Below are positions 7,369 to 15,752 of a stretch of DNA of 64,000 bases, piece after piece. Origin of the DNA: Siccirubricoccus deserti (GTDB taxonomy: Bacteria > Pseudomonadota > Alphaproteobacteria > Acetobacterales > Acetobacteraceae); contig NZ_JACOMF010000019.1 in NCBI RefSeq assembly GCF_014283215.1, positions 29,805 to 93,804 on the forward strand, in the 5' to 3' direction. Position numbers and translations under genes: made by a program. Numbering within the stretch: position 1 is the first letter of the stretch; the number at the start of each line of letters is the position of its first letter. Under the pieces are notes generated by a model. That model had not been told where the DNA came from and ran no database searches. It saw nothing but the letters and a program-made list of their open reading frames with translations.

Positions 7369-9264
7369 GTGTCGCGTCCGGCGTCACAACCTGGTTGTCT
7401 CATGATCACCTCAGAGGCGCCCAAGCCGATACAGGACAATACCGCGGCGGTTGCAACGCCGGCGCGCCAGCCTGCCCGCGGTCGCAATGATCTGCCGGAG
7501 GGCAGGGCACGGCCAGCCGGCTGGCGCCCGTTCTCGACCGCCATCGCCGAACAGGCCGCCCGGATCAGCCCCTATGACGTTGCCGATGATGTCCCGGCAC
7601 TGATGTGGGTCACCGACGAGGCCGGGCGGATCGTCTACGTCAACCGCCGGTTCGAGGAGAGCTTCGGCGCAAGGCTCGAGCCGGGGCGCGTCGATGGCTG
7701 GCGCAGCCTTGTCCACGGCGATGATTTCGAGGCGTTCAACCTCGCCTTCGCCACCGCCTGCGGCTGCCGGCAGAGCTTCCGGACCGAGGTGCGCGTCATC
7801 GCCGCGGCCGGGGAGATCCGCTGGCACCGCTGTGAGGCGCAGCCGCAGATCGGCGCCGATGGCACGCTGCTCGGCTATGTCGGCTGCAGCGTCGACATCA
7901 CCGAAGGCAAGGCGGCCGAGGCGGCGCTGCGCGAGCTGAACGCCACCCTGGAGCGGCGGGTGGCGGAACGCACCGCCCAGCTCGCCGCCGAGGCCGCCGC
8001 CCGGGCCGCGGCGCAGGACCGGCTGCGTCACGCCCAGAAGCTCGAGGCCCTCGGCCAGCTCGCCGGTGGCGTCGCGCATGACTTCAACAATTCCTCCGCC
8101 GCGGTGCTGGCCGGGATCGCGCTGCTGGAGAAGCACCATGGCGCCCTGCTCGCCGCCGCCGGCACCGGGCCGCGGCGCCTGCTCGCCGGCGTGCGCGAGG
8201 CGGCGGAGCGCGGCACCGCCATATCGCGCCGCCTGCTGGCCTTCGCCCGGCGGGAGGAGCAGCGCGCCGGCGACCTTGATCCGGGCGACCTGCTGCTGAA
8301 CCTGAAGGCGGTGCTGGCGAATGCGCTTGGCCCGGCGGTCCGGGTGGTGCTCGACGTGCCGGGAAACCTGCCGCCGCTCCGGGTGGACCAGGCGCAGCTG
8401 GAGACGACCCTGATCAACCTGGCGGTCAATGCGCGGGATGCCATGCCCGGCGGCGGCACCGTCACCCTCGGCGCCGCCGAGGATCGGGTCGCCGCCCGCC
8501 CCCCCGGGCCGGCCTCGCTCGGCCGCGGCAGCCTCGCGCCCGGGCATTACATCCGCATCTGGGTCGCCGACACCGGCACCGGCATGGATGAGGCGACCCT
8601 GGCCCGCGCCGCCGAACCCTTCTTCACCACCAAGCCGCGCGACAAGGGAACCGGCCTCGGCCTGTCCATGGCGGATGGCTTCGCCGGCCAGGCCGGCGGC
8701 GCCATGCACATCGCCAGCATAACGGGCCAGGGCACCACGGTCACGCTATGGCTGCCGCGGGCGGCGGAGGCGAAGAGCGTGGCGCGCGACGCGACGGCGG
8801 CGCACGGCAGGGCGCTGATCGTCGAGGACCAGCCGATGATGCGCCGCTACCTCGCCGAGTGCCTCGGGCATGAGGGCTATGAGGTGCAGCAGGCGGAGGA
8901 TGCCGGCCAGGCGCTGGCCCTGCTCGAGGCCGGCGAGCCCTGTGACGTGCTGGTCACCGACCTGGCGATGCCGGGCATGGACGGCATCGCGCTGATCCAT
9001 GCGGCGCGGACGCGCCGGCCGGGGCTCGGCGCGGTGCTGCTGACCGGCACCGGCAAGCTGGCCGATGTGGCGCCGCTGGCGGCGCGCGGCGGCTTCGCCC
9101 TGCTGCGCAAGCCGGTGTCGCCGTCCGAACTGGCGGATTGCCTGGCACGGCTGGTCGAGGCGGGTTCTGCCGATGATGGCGGCCATGGCGTGGCGCCGGC
9201 CCGGCAACGGGACTACAGCATGCCGCAGTGCAGCATGCCGCACGCCAACGAGGGACTTGTATGA
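7369..9264 (+). CDS. Soluble hybrid sensor histidine kinase (PAS-HisKA-HATPase-receiver)
   Basis: A 631-residue protein without transmembrane segments. A PAS domain spans about 70-180 (VPALMWVTDEAGRIVYVN), followed by a coiled coil (185-225). The dimerisation/phosphoacceptor box has H237 in GGVAHDFNN. The ATPase domain has N354 (NLAVNARDA), D401-x-G and GTGLGLSM. A receiver domain from about 480 has D531 and K581. It is a cytoplasmic phosphorelay kinase with no output domain. The GTG start at 7369 has a GAGGG upstream; the ATG at 7402 is an alternative. The stop overlaps the FIST gene start (ATGA). Confidence 0.9.
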   Translation: MSRPASQPGCLMITSEAPKPIQDNTAAVATPARQPARGRNDLPEGRARPAGWRPFSTAIAEQAARISPYDVADDVPALMWVTDEAGRIVYVNRRFEESFGARLEPGRVDGWRSLVHGDDFEAFNLAFATACGCRQSFRTEVRVIAAAGEIRWHRCEAQPQIGADGTLLGYVGCSVDITEGKAAEAALRELNATLERRVAERTAQLAAEAAARAAAQDRLRHAQKLEALGQLAGGVAHDFNNSSAAVLAGIALLEKHHGALLAAAGTGPRRLLAGVREAAERGTAISRRLLAFARREEQRAGDLDPGDLLLNLKAVLANALGPAVRVVLDVPGNLPPLRVDQAQLETTLINLAVNARDAMPGGGTVTLGAAEDRVAARPPGPASLGRGSLAPGHYIRIWVADTGTGMDEATLARAAEPFFTTKPRDKGTGLGLSMADGFAGQAGGAMHIASITGQGTTVTLWLPRAAEAKSVARDATAAHGRALIVEDQPMMRRYLAECLGHEGYEVQQAEDAGQALALLEAGEPCDVLVTDLAMPGMDGIALIHAARTRRPGLGAVLLTGTGKLADVAPLAARGGFALLRKPVSPSELADCLARLVEAGSADDGGHGVAPARQRDYSMPQCSMPHANEGLV

Positions 9265-10463
9265 TTGCTGTCGGCTACGCCAAGCACTCCGATCCGGTGG
9301 TGGCCGTCAGGCGCTGCATCGCCGCGATGGGCAGCGGCACGCCGCAGATGCTGATCGCCTTCTGCGGCGGCAAGCTGGAACCGCAGGCGGTGCTGGCGGA
9401 GCTGCGCCGGGCCTATGGGGCGACGCCGGTGTTCGGCGGCTCCGCCGCCGGCGCCATTGGTCGGGACGGCTTCGGTTATGGGGGCTTCGAGCTCGGGCTG
9501 ATTGCCTTCATGACCCCATCGACGACGCCGACCGCGCTGGTCACCCGGAACCTGCTGCCCGATGAGCGCATCGCCGGGCAGATGCTGGGCACCGAGGTCC
9601 GCCGGATTGCCGCCGACAATGCAGTGGTCCTGATGCTGTTCGACAGCGTCGCCAGCACCGCCCCGCTGCGGCTGCACCACGCCAGCTCGATCGTCGAGGG
9701 CTTCCACGCCGGCTTCGGGACAGGCGCGGTCTGCCTGCTCGGCGGTGGGTTGCTGACCGACATGAACCTGACCGGCGGTTGGGTCTTTGACGGCGAAGGC
9801 GTGGTGAAGCACGCCGCCGTGGCCCTTGTCTTCCCGCCCGAGATCACGGCCGAGACGGTCATCATGCATGGTTGCCGGCCGGTCAGCACCTTCATGGAGA
9901 TCACCCGGATCGAGGGCGCCGATGTCTACGAGCTCGACGGCCGTCCGGCGCTTACCGTCATTGAGCGCATGCTGGGCCTGCCGCTCGGCGGCTCGCGTGG
10001 GCAGGAGCTGTCGCTGGTCGCCACCCTTGGCCAGAAGCAGGGCGACCCCTTCGCGCCCTATGACGAGAATGCCTACGTCAACCGCCTCATCCTGCGTGCC
10101 GAGCCGGACACCGGCGCGGTCACCCTGTTCGAGCCGGATTTCGCCCGAGGCACCCAGGTACAGATCATGAGCCGCGACAATTCCCTGATGCTGGAATCGG
10201 TGCGGCGCGGCGTTGCTGCGATGAATGCCACGATTGCCGGCGGCGAACCCCTGCTCGGCCTCTACATCGATTGCGCCGGGCGCGGCAGTGCGCGCAGCGG
10301 CGCGCCGATCGAGGAGGCGGAGCTGGTGGTGAAGGGCCTGGGCCGCGCGGTGCCCTTGCTCGGCTTCTACTCCGGGGTCGAGATCGCCCCCTTCGCCGGC
10401 GGGCAGAGCCGGCCGCTCGACTGGACCGGCGTGCTCACCGTGCTGCGGAGGCGGAGGCAGTGA
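9261..10463 (+). CDS. FIST-domain sensory protein (NosP-like candidate)
   Basis: A 400-residue cytoplasmic protein with FIST_N (about 30-225) and FIST_C (about 225-375) domains, recognised from the CGGKLEPQAVLAEL, FGGSAAGAI, LYIDCAGRG and PLLGFYSGVEIAP segments. FIST domains sense small ligands. In the NosP family a FIST hemoprotein senses nitric oxide and controls histidine kinases encoded beside it. Here the gene sits between two kinase genes with ATGA and GTGA overlaps, so a complex with one or both is likely. Heme or NO binding is inference; no heme ligand was assigned. Confidence 0.85.
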   Translation: MIAVGYAKHSDPVVAVRRCIAAMGSGTPQMLIAFCGGKLEPQAVLAELRRAYGATPVFGGSAAGAIGRDGFGYGGFELGLIAFMTPSTTPTALVTRNLLPDERIAGQMLGTEVRRIAADNAVVLMLFDSVASTAPLRLHHASSIVEGFHAGFGTGAVCLLGGGLLTDMNLTGGWVFDGEGVVKHAAVALVFPPEITAETVIMHGCRPVSTFMEITRIEGADVYELDGRPALTVIERMLGLPLGGSRGQELSLVATLGQKQGDPFAPYDENAYVNRLILRAEPDTGAVTLFEPDFARGTQVQIMSRDNSLMLESVRRGVAAMNATIAGGEPLLGLYIDCAGRGSARSGAPIEEAELVVKGLGRAVPLLGFYSGVEIAPFAGGQSRPLDWTGVLTVLRRRRQ

Positions 10464-11821
10464 CGGCACGCGTGCTGCCCGCCAACCTCGGTCAGCTGGA
10501 GCGTGAGCTTGCCTATTACCGGCGCGAATGCAACGACCTCGGCGCCCGGCTGCTGCGGCTGCAGGAGGAGCAGAGCCAGGCCTTTCGCGAGGCACGCCGC
10601 AGCCGCACCGTCGCCAAGCTGATCCGCGAGGCCTATCGCCTCGCCGATGCGGATTCGACGCCCGAGGGCATCGGCATGCCGATGCTCGAGATGATCGTCG
10701 AGAACACGCTGTGCGACGGCGCGGCGCTGCTCAGCCTGGATCCAGCGCTCGGCCCCGGCTATTTCCGGGCGACCCATGCGATCGGCCCGCTTGGCGCGGA
10801 GAGCATGCCGCCGGTCTGCATCCCATCGCCACCGAGCTTCTTCTTCACCACCTCCCGCACCCTGATCGAGCCGCCGGCCTATGAGCTGACCGGAATCCTG
10901 CGGCTGCCTTACGTGCTCTGGGCCTTCGATCGGTCGAGCGGCCATGCCGTGATCATCGGCAACCAGTCGGAGAGCAACGTCAGCCGGCCCTTCGAATCCG
11001 GCGACCAGGAGCTGATCGAGGGCGCGCTGTCGGTCTACATCGACGTGCTGCTGAGGAAGCGCGCCGAGGTCGAGCTGCGCGCGGCCAAGGCGGCGGCCGA
11101 GCGGGCGAGCAATGCCCGGTCGCGCTTCCTGGCGACCTTGACGCATGAGCTGCGCACGCCGCTGAATGCCATCATCGGCTATTCGGAGATGATGGCCCCG
11201 GCCTCCCCCTACCAGCTGACCCTCGCCAACCGGCAGGAATATGCGGAACAGATCCTTGGTGCCGGCCGGCATCTGCTGGCGCTGATCGACGGCATCCTCG
11301 ATTATTCGAGCATCGAGAGCGCATTGCCGTCGCTGAACCCCGAATGGCTGCCGGCCGAGCGGATCCTGGCGGAGGTGGCGAGCATGGCTGCGGGCGCGGG
11401 GCACCGCCGCGGCGTCGAGGTGGAGATCCTGCCGACCGAGCCGCAGCTGGAGCTGTTCGTCGATCCACTCCGGTTTCGCCAGGTGCTGCACAACCTGCTC
11501 GGCAATGCGGTGAAATTCTCGCGTGACGGGGCGACGGTGCGGATCGGTGCGGAGCGGAGCGGCGACACAGTGGTGCTGACGGTGCGCGACACCGGCATCG
11601 GCATGCGGGCCGAGGACATTCCGCGGGCACTCGAGCCGTTCCAGCAGATCGACAGCACCCTGGCACGCAGCTTTGGCGGCGCCGGCCTTGGCCTGCCGAT
11701 CGCCATGGGGCTGGCCGAGGCGCATGGCGCGACCCTGGCAGTCGACAGCGTGCCGGACCAGGGCACTACGGTCACTGTAAGCCTGCCGCGCGAGCGGGTC
11801 CGCTTCGCCGGGGCAGGCTGA
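10460..11821 (+). CDS. Soluble sensor histidine kinase linked to the FIST protein
   Basis: A 453-residue protein starting at a GTG that overlaps the FIST stop. An N-terminal coiled coil (about 10-60) is followed by a GAF-like region (about 65-195). The HisKA domain has H229 in THELRTPLNAIIGYSEMM, and the HATPase domain has DTGIGM and FGGAGLGLPIA. No transmembrane segment or receiver domain is present. The N-terminal block is very family-specific (YYRRECNDLGARL, ALSVYIDVLLRKRAE), suggesting a kinase type that co-evolves with FIST genes. No response regulator with an output domain is encoded next to it. Confidence 0.88.
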   Translation: MTARVLPANLGQLERELAYYRRECNDLGARLLRLQEEQSQAFREARRSRTVAKLIREAYRLADADSTPEGIGMPMLEMIVENTLCDGAALLSLDPALGPGYFRATHAIGPLGAESMPPVCIPSPPSFFFTTSRTLIEPPAYELTGILRLPYVLWAFDRSSGHAVIIGNQSESNVSRPFESGDQELIEGALSVYIDVLLRKRAEVELRAAKAAAERASNARSRFLATLTHELRTPLNAIIGYSEMMAPASPYQLTLANRQEYAEQILGAGRHLLALIDGILDYSSIESALPSLNPEWLPAERILAEVASMAAGAGHRRGVEVEILPTEPQLELFVDPLRFRQVLHNLLGNAVKFSRDGATVRIGAERSGDTVVLTVRDTGIGMRAEDIPRALEPFQQIDSTLARSFGGAGLGLPIAMGLAEAHGATLAVDSVPDQGTTVTVSLPRERVRFAGAG

Positions 11822-11848
11822 CCGGCTGCCCGGACCGCCACGGCGAGC

Positions 11849-11865
11849 GGCCGGCGATGCCGGCC
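11849..11865 (+). terminator. Stem-loop after the kinase operon
   Basis: Perfect 7-bp stem GGCCGGC / GCCGGCC with a 3-base loop, 27 bases after the operon's stop and between convergent genes. There is no T-tract, so termination is only suggested. Confidence 0.35.
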
Positions 11866-12014
11866 CGCCTGGCCTGCGGCCAGACGAGGGCGCACCCGCC
11901 ACCGGCTCCGGTGACCGAGCCCTTGCCTCCCGCACCCTTCGGGCGCGGGCATCGTCCCGGCCACGCCCGCATCGGCCCCGCTGCCGGGACGCGCCGGTGT
12001 CGTGGCAAGCCGTG

Positions 12015-13202
12015 TCATCGGCCGATGGCTTCGGGCGTCGTCGCCGCCAGGGTTTCGAGATTCTGGTCGATCGCCCGGAACAGGCCCCAGGTCTCGAAGT
12101 AGCCGGTCGGGAAGCCGGGAGAGCCGGCGTCGAGATCCGCCTGCCGGGCATGGATGTAGTCGGCCCAGCGGCGCGTCGCCGGCTTGCGGTGGTGGAAGTC
12201 GTGGCAGGGCGCATCGCCCACCAGCACGAACAGCCGGACGAAGAGCTGCACGGTCAGCAAATCCACCCACCAGAGTGTCCATTGCAGCATGCCTTCTGGG
12301 GTCGTCGCCGACAGCTCCGGCGGGGCGGAACCCGGAAAAACGCCGGCGGTTGCATGGCAGACGAATTCGCGGTCGCGCACCGCCATCACCTCCGGCTCCG
12401 GGAAGCGATGCTCGCAGAGAATCCGCAGCACCGTCGCCATCTGCAGCAGCACAGTGACCGGCAGCACCCAGACCACGGCGAATTCGAGCAGCATCCCGGT
12501 TGCCGCCGCCGCGCCGATCGCACCGATCCAAGCGACGCGGCCGACCCAGTCATGGGCCCGGTCGCCGGTCATCAGGCTGGCGCTCAGCCGGCGTTGCAGG
12601 AAGCGGGCGTGGAAGCCCGGGGAGATCAGGTTGATGGCGACGCGGCGCCACAGCTCGGCCTTCGGCATGTCCGGCTCCAGGCCACACATGCCGAGCACAA
12701 AATCGGCGAACTCATCTTCCTCCGTCAGCAGCTTCCGCGGGCTGTGGTGCAGCATGTGCTCGCGCTGGTAGTCGTCGAAGCGCTTGAACAGCAGCAGGGC
12801 CGAGATCAGCCGGCCAACCTGGCGGTTGCGCTCGCGGCTGCTGAACACGGTCCCGTGCGAGCAATGATGGAACACCACCACCTGGAACAAGCCGAGGCCG
12901 CAGCAGGTTGCGGTAAGGCCGATCGGCAGCAGCAGCCATATTGCCAGTGTCGATTCTGACAACAGAAATGGGCAAAGCGACAGCACACAGCCCGCGAGGA
13001 TCCATCCAAGCGCCCCGGAGACGAAGCTTTCCGCCCGGCGTCCGGCAGGGGCTTCCCCAGGGGCGGGCTTGGCCGTCAGCCAAGTCAGGAAGGGCTGGAT
13101 CCAGCTGGGAAGGCGGGCTGCCATGCGCGTCCTGGGATCGACCGGCAAGCTGAACGAGGTGAGGATCCGCGTGTCCGCGGTCACATCGCTGATCAGGGTC
13201 AT
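12015..13202 (-). CDS. Membrane fatty acid desaturase
   Basis: A 395-residue integral membrane di-iron desaturase. The three histidine boxes are present: H112-H-C-S-H116, H149-M-L-H-H153 and H334-D-F-H-H338. Hydrophobic stretches at about 62-80, 84-110 and 215-250 form the membrane part. Such enzymes introduce double bonds into acyl chains and adjust membrane fluidity, and are often temperature- or stress-regulated. The start is fixed by AAGGAG 9 bases upstream of ATG; that site is buried in a perfect inverted repeat (separate entry). No electron-donor gene is adjacent. Confidence 0.88.
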   Translation of the reverse strand: MTLISDVTADTRILTSFSLPVDPRTRMAARLPSWIQPFLTWLTAKPAPGEAPAGRRAESFVSGALGWILAGCVLSLCPFLLSESTLAIWLLLPIGLTATCCGLGLFQVVVFHHCSHGTVFSSRERNRQVGRLISALLLFKRFDDYQREHMLHHSPRKLLTEEDEFADFVLGMCGLEPDMPKAELWRRVAINLISPGFHARFLQRRLSASLMTGDRAHDWVGRVAWIGAIGAAAATGMLLEFAVVWVLPVTVLLQMATVLRILCEHRFPEPEVMAVRDREFVCHATAGVFPGSAPPELSATTPEGMLQWTLWWVDLLTVQLFVRLFVLVGDAPCHDFHHRKPATRRWADYIHARQADLDAGSPGFPTGYFETWGLFRAIDQNLETLAATTPEAIGR

Positions 13203-13275
13203 GCAATTCTACTCCTTGCTGTGCAGGCCTTATCGGCACCCTCTTGGAATGAGGTAGCCTGGCAGCAAGGAGTAG
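13203..13275 (-). promoter_or_regulatory. Leader hairpin sequestering the desaturase ribosome binding site
   Basis: Read on the minus strand, CTACTCCTTGCTG (13275-13263) is followed 41 bases later by its exact complement CAGCAAGGAGTAG (13221-13209), then AATTGC and the ATG. The second arm contains the Shine-Dalgarno AAGGAG. All 13 pairs are Watson-Crick (7 G/C). Inside the loop, AGGC/GCCT (13225-13228 with 13257-13260) and CCTC/GAGG (13240-13243 with 13251-13254) can extend the fold. Seen: the repeat and the SD. Inferred: translation control by an RNA thermometer, riboswitch or antisense partner. A DNA looping operator is an alternative. Confidence 0.65.
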
Positions 13276-13819
13276 CAACGAAACGAGCTTTGGTGTCCTG
13301 GGGATAGTACGGCCGCAGAAAAGTCGCATCCGCGGTCTATCAATCGCGATGCGTTAATAAGTTGAACACTATTCTGTGCTTGCCGCCGCGAAAGCTGCAG
13401 CATGTACCGGCAAAAGTGTCGTAAATACGACTTAAGACCTTCCTGCCAGCGATCAAGGCTTGCACAATAAGTCCCTAATTTGCTGCGATTAGGATGGCTT
13501 GAGTGGTAACGGCCACAGGATCCGATGCGATGCGAACCGGCAGGCTGAGAAGCCTACCTCCGGCCCCCGGCTCAGCTGTCTCCGACACGGAACGGAAAAT
13601 TGTTTCATGCCGCCATACATCAATTCTTCGAGATTTATTGCATCTCGAAGCTGGCGCTATTGCTATAGCGGGTTGCTGGCGCGCCGAAAGCAATCAACCC
13701 AGGGTCCGGCGCCGGTAGCCTGTTCCGTGCACATCGATGCTGATCGCGTTTTCGAGGCGATGCCCTGCCCGATCCGCCCGCTCCGCCAGGGAGGCGACGC
13801 CAGCGGGAACTCGCGCTGG
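13276..13819. other. Long low-GC intergenic region between desaturase and CoA-transferase genes
   Basis: About 540 bases with no credible gene and a clearly lower GC than the flanks. It must carry the desaturase promoter, since that gene reads away from it; the CoA-transferase gene ends here. It contains a perfect 14-bp palindrome (separate entry) and AT-rich runs around 13345-13375. Short frames exist on both strands but lack codon bias and family similarity. Confidence 0.6.
13418..13431. promoter_or_regulatory. Perfect 14-bp palindrome, operator-like
   Basis: GTCGTAAATACGAC is a perfect dyad with 6-bp arms and an AA centre, lying 216 bases upstream of the desaturase ATG in non-coding sequence. 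It has the size and symmetry of a dimeric repressor/activator site. No cognate regulator is adjacent. Confidence 0.4.
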
Positions 13820-15238
13820 TCAATGGCTCTGGGCCCAGGCCGGCGCATGGGTTCCGAGTGGCACTGAGGGCAGGGCCCAATAGGCCGGCGTCTCCGCCAG
13901 TTGCCCCGAATGCCGCAATGCGGTGATGCGGCCGAAGCCGCTTTCGCTCTCCTCAAGCACAGCGCCGAGCTCGTCCATCGCCGGTACCGTCGCCCGGAAG
14001 CCTTCGGCCAGCCGCCCCAGCCCGCGCAACCACATCCCGGTGCCGACCAGCGAGACCCGCACCTGCCAGCTGCCGCCCTCCTCCGCCCGCCGCAGCAGCG
14101 CCGCCAGCGTGCCGAAGGCCAGCAGATAGCCGGAAGCATGGTCGAGCGCTTGGCAGGGCAGCACCTTCGGCGCCGCATCGGCGGGATCGGCGCCAGCCGC
14201 CACCGCCTCGGCATGGTTGAAGCCGCTGGCGGTCTGCACCAGGCTGTCGAAACCGCGCCGCCCGCCCCAGGGGCCGACCTCGCCATAGGCCGAGAGCGCG
14301 GTGCAGACGATGCCGGGCCGCAGCGCCGCCAGATCGGCGGGGGCGAAGCCATGGCCGGCGATGGCGCCGGGCCGGTAGCCCTGCAGGAATACATCCGCGC
14401 CGCGCGCCAATCGCCGCAGCGTCTCGCGCCCGGCGGCGCTGCGCAGGTCGAGCGAGGCGGTGCGTTTGCCGCGGCCGGTGTCGACGACGAGATCGTCGAA
14501 GCTCGGCAGATGCGCGGCGCTGATGTGCAGCACATCGGCGCCATGCGCCGCCAGGGTCCGGCCGCAGACCGGCCCGGCGATGACCCGTGTCAGGTCGAGC
14601 ACCCGCAGCCCTTCCAGCGGCCGCGCGCCCAGCGGCGGCAGCGGCGTGGGCGGCGCATCGCCGATCCGCTCAATGCGCAGCGGCGGCAGGCTGGCGACCG
14701 CCTGGCCCTGCGGATGCGCATCCCATTCGGCGAAGCTGCGCATTGCGGAGACGCACAGCCCTGCCTCCGCTGCCGCCTGCTCGAAGTCAAAGGCCTTCCA
14801 GCCGCCGAGCGCCGCCGCCACCGCCTCCCGCGTCGCCGCCCCGTCGAGCAGCGACACCACCCCGGCGCGATGGTGCGGGAAATTGGTGTGCAGCCGGACG
14901 AAGCGGCCGTCGCCGCAGCGGTAGGTGCCGGCGATGTCATCCCAGCGGGCGCCGCGCTGCTCGCCGCCGCGCTTCAGATAGTGCTCGCTGTGGAATTCGA
15001 CGGCGGCATGGCGCATCTCGACCCGCGCCTCCTGTGCCGGGCCGCCGCGCCGCCGGTGCAGCTCGGCCACCGCGGCGGTGGTGGCGGCGATGGTTGCCTG
15101 GGCGGCGGCGCCGATCCGGAAGGAAGAGGGCAGAGCCGGCTCCGCCCCCGGCAGCGCCACCTGGCCCAGCGCGTCTGGCGGCAGCCCCGCCAGGCGCCAC
15201 AGCGCGGCAAGAATGGCATGCGACGTCGGATCGGCCAT
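13820..15238 (-). CDS. CaiB/BaiF-type (family III) CoA transferase with permuted-looking domain order
   Basis: A 472-residue protein. The class III core begins only at about residue 208 (LEGLRVLDLTRVIAGPVCGRTLAAHGADVL) and includes GRGKRTASLDLR, SAYGEVGPWGGRRGFDSLVQ and the likely catalytic D366 in QALDHASG. The first 205 residues contain GTYRCGDGRFVRLHTNFPHH and a FAEWDAHPQGQAVASLPPL segment, which resemble what normally follows the core in CaiB proteins. Family members move CoA between carboxylic acids; the substrate is unknown. GGGAG lies about 9 bases before the ATG. Confidence 0.82.
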   Translation of the reverse strand: MADPTSHAILAALWRLAGLPPDALGQVALPGAEPALPSSFRIGAAAQATIAATTAAVAELHRRRGGPAQEARVEMRHAAVEFHSEHYLKRGGEQRGARWDDIAGTYRCGDGRFVRLHTNFPHHRAGVVSLLDGAATREAVAAALGGWKAFDFEQAAAEAGLCVSAMRSFAEWDAHPQGQAVASLPPLRIERIGDAPPTPLPPLGARPLEGLRVLDLTRVIAGPVCGRTLAAHGADVLHISAAHLPSFDDLVVDTGRGKRTASLDLRSAAGRETLRRLARGADVFLQGYRPGAIAGHGFAPADLAALRPGIVCTALSAYGEVGPWGGRRGFDSLVQTASGFNHAEAVAAGADPADAAPKVLPCQALDHASGYLLAFGTLAALLRRAEEGGSWQVRVSLVGTGMWLRGLGRLAEGFRATVPAMDELGAVLEESESGFGRITALRHSGQLAETPAYWALPSVPLGTHAPAWAQSH

Positions 15239-15492
15239 GTGCAGGATCTCCCTGCCAAGAGCCTATCGCCGTTCCCCACGGGCCGTCACCAGCCGGCGAT
15301 CCACGCAGGTGATCGGCCGGCCCGTGCAGCGGCTCCACAGCATGCGACTTCCCCACCCGCGGCGTCGAAACCGTTCCCGGAATGTCCAAACTTCGCCAAC
15401 GTCAGCGGGAAACGGGGGCGGTGTCGAGCGTTCAGAGGGGACGGAGTCGTCACAGGGACGGCGCCGCAACATCGGGACGAACGGACAGCACC

Positions 15493-15714
15493 ATGGCCAA
15501 CCAGCAATCTTCGGCCGGTGGCGGCAAGGGCAACCCCGGTAATTTCGCCAATGACCGGGAAAAGGCGCGCGAAGCCGGCCATATCGGCGGCATGCACCAG
15601 GGCAAGGAGAACAACCCCGGTAATTTCGCCAATGACCGGCAGAAGGCCGCCGAGGCCGGCCGCAAGGGCGGGCAGCACAGCCACGGCGGCCGGCGCGACG
15701 CCGAGAAGAAGTAG
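15493..15714 (+). CDS. KGG-repeat general stress protein (YciG-like)
   Basis: A 73-residue, very hydrophilic protein with two stress-induced KGG-type repeats: GNPGNFANDREKAREAGHIGG and NNPGNFANDRQKAAEAGRKGG, followed by a His/Arg/Lys tail. Such proteins are general-stress or desiccation-related and of unknown biochemical role. The ATG at 15493 is chosen because upstream codons in the longer frame have no bias. The two repeats share a 28-base block identical at the DNA level. Confidence 0.8.
   Translation: MANQQSSAGGGKGNPGNFANDREKAREAGHIGGMHQGKENNPGNFANDRQKAAEAGRKGGQHSHGGRRDAEKK
15531..15639 (+). repeat. 28-bp exact direct repeat inside the KGG gene
   Basis: Positions 15531-15558 and 15612-15639 are identical over 28 bases, 81 bases (27 codons) apart. 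They encode the NPGNFANDR core of each protein repeat. Identity at third codon positions points to recent duplication or gene conversion. Confidence 0.8.
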
Positions 15715-15752
15715 CGATACCTGCGGCGCCCGGCGTGCGGCGGGGTTGAGCG

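Noticed and set aside
13499..13867. 122-codon ORF upstream of the CoA transferase 3' end
   Set aside because: Codon usage unlike neighbours and overlaps the CoA-transferase gene; no similarity.
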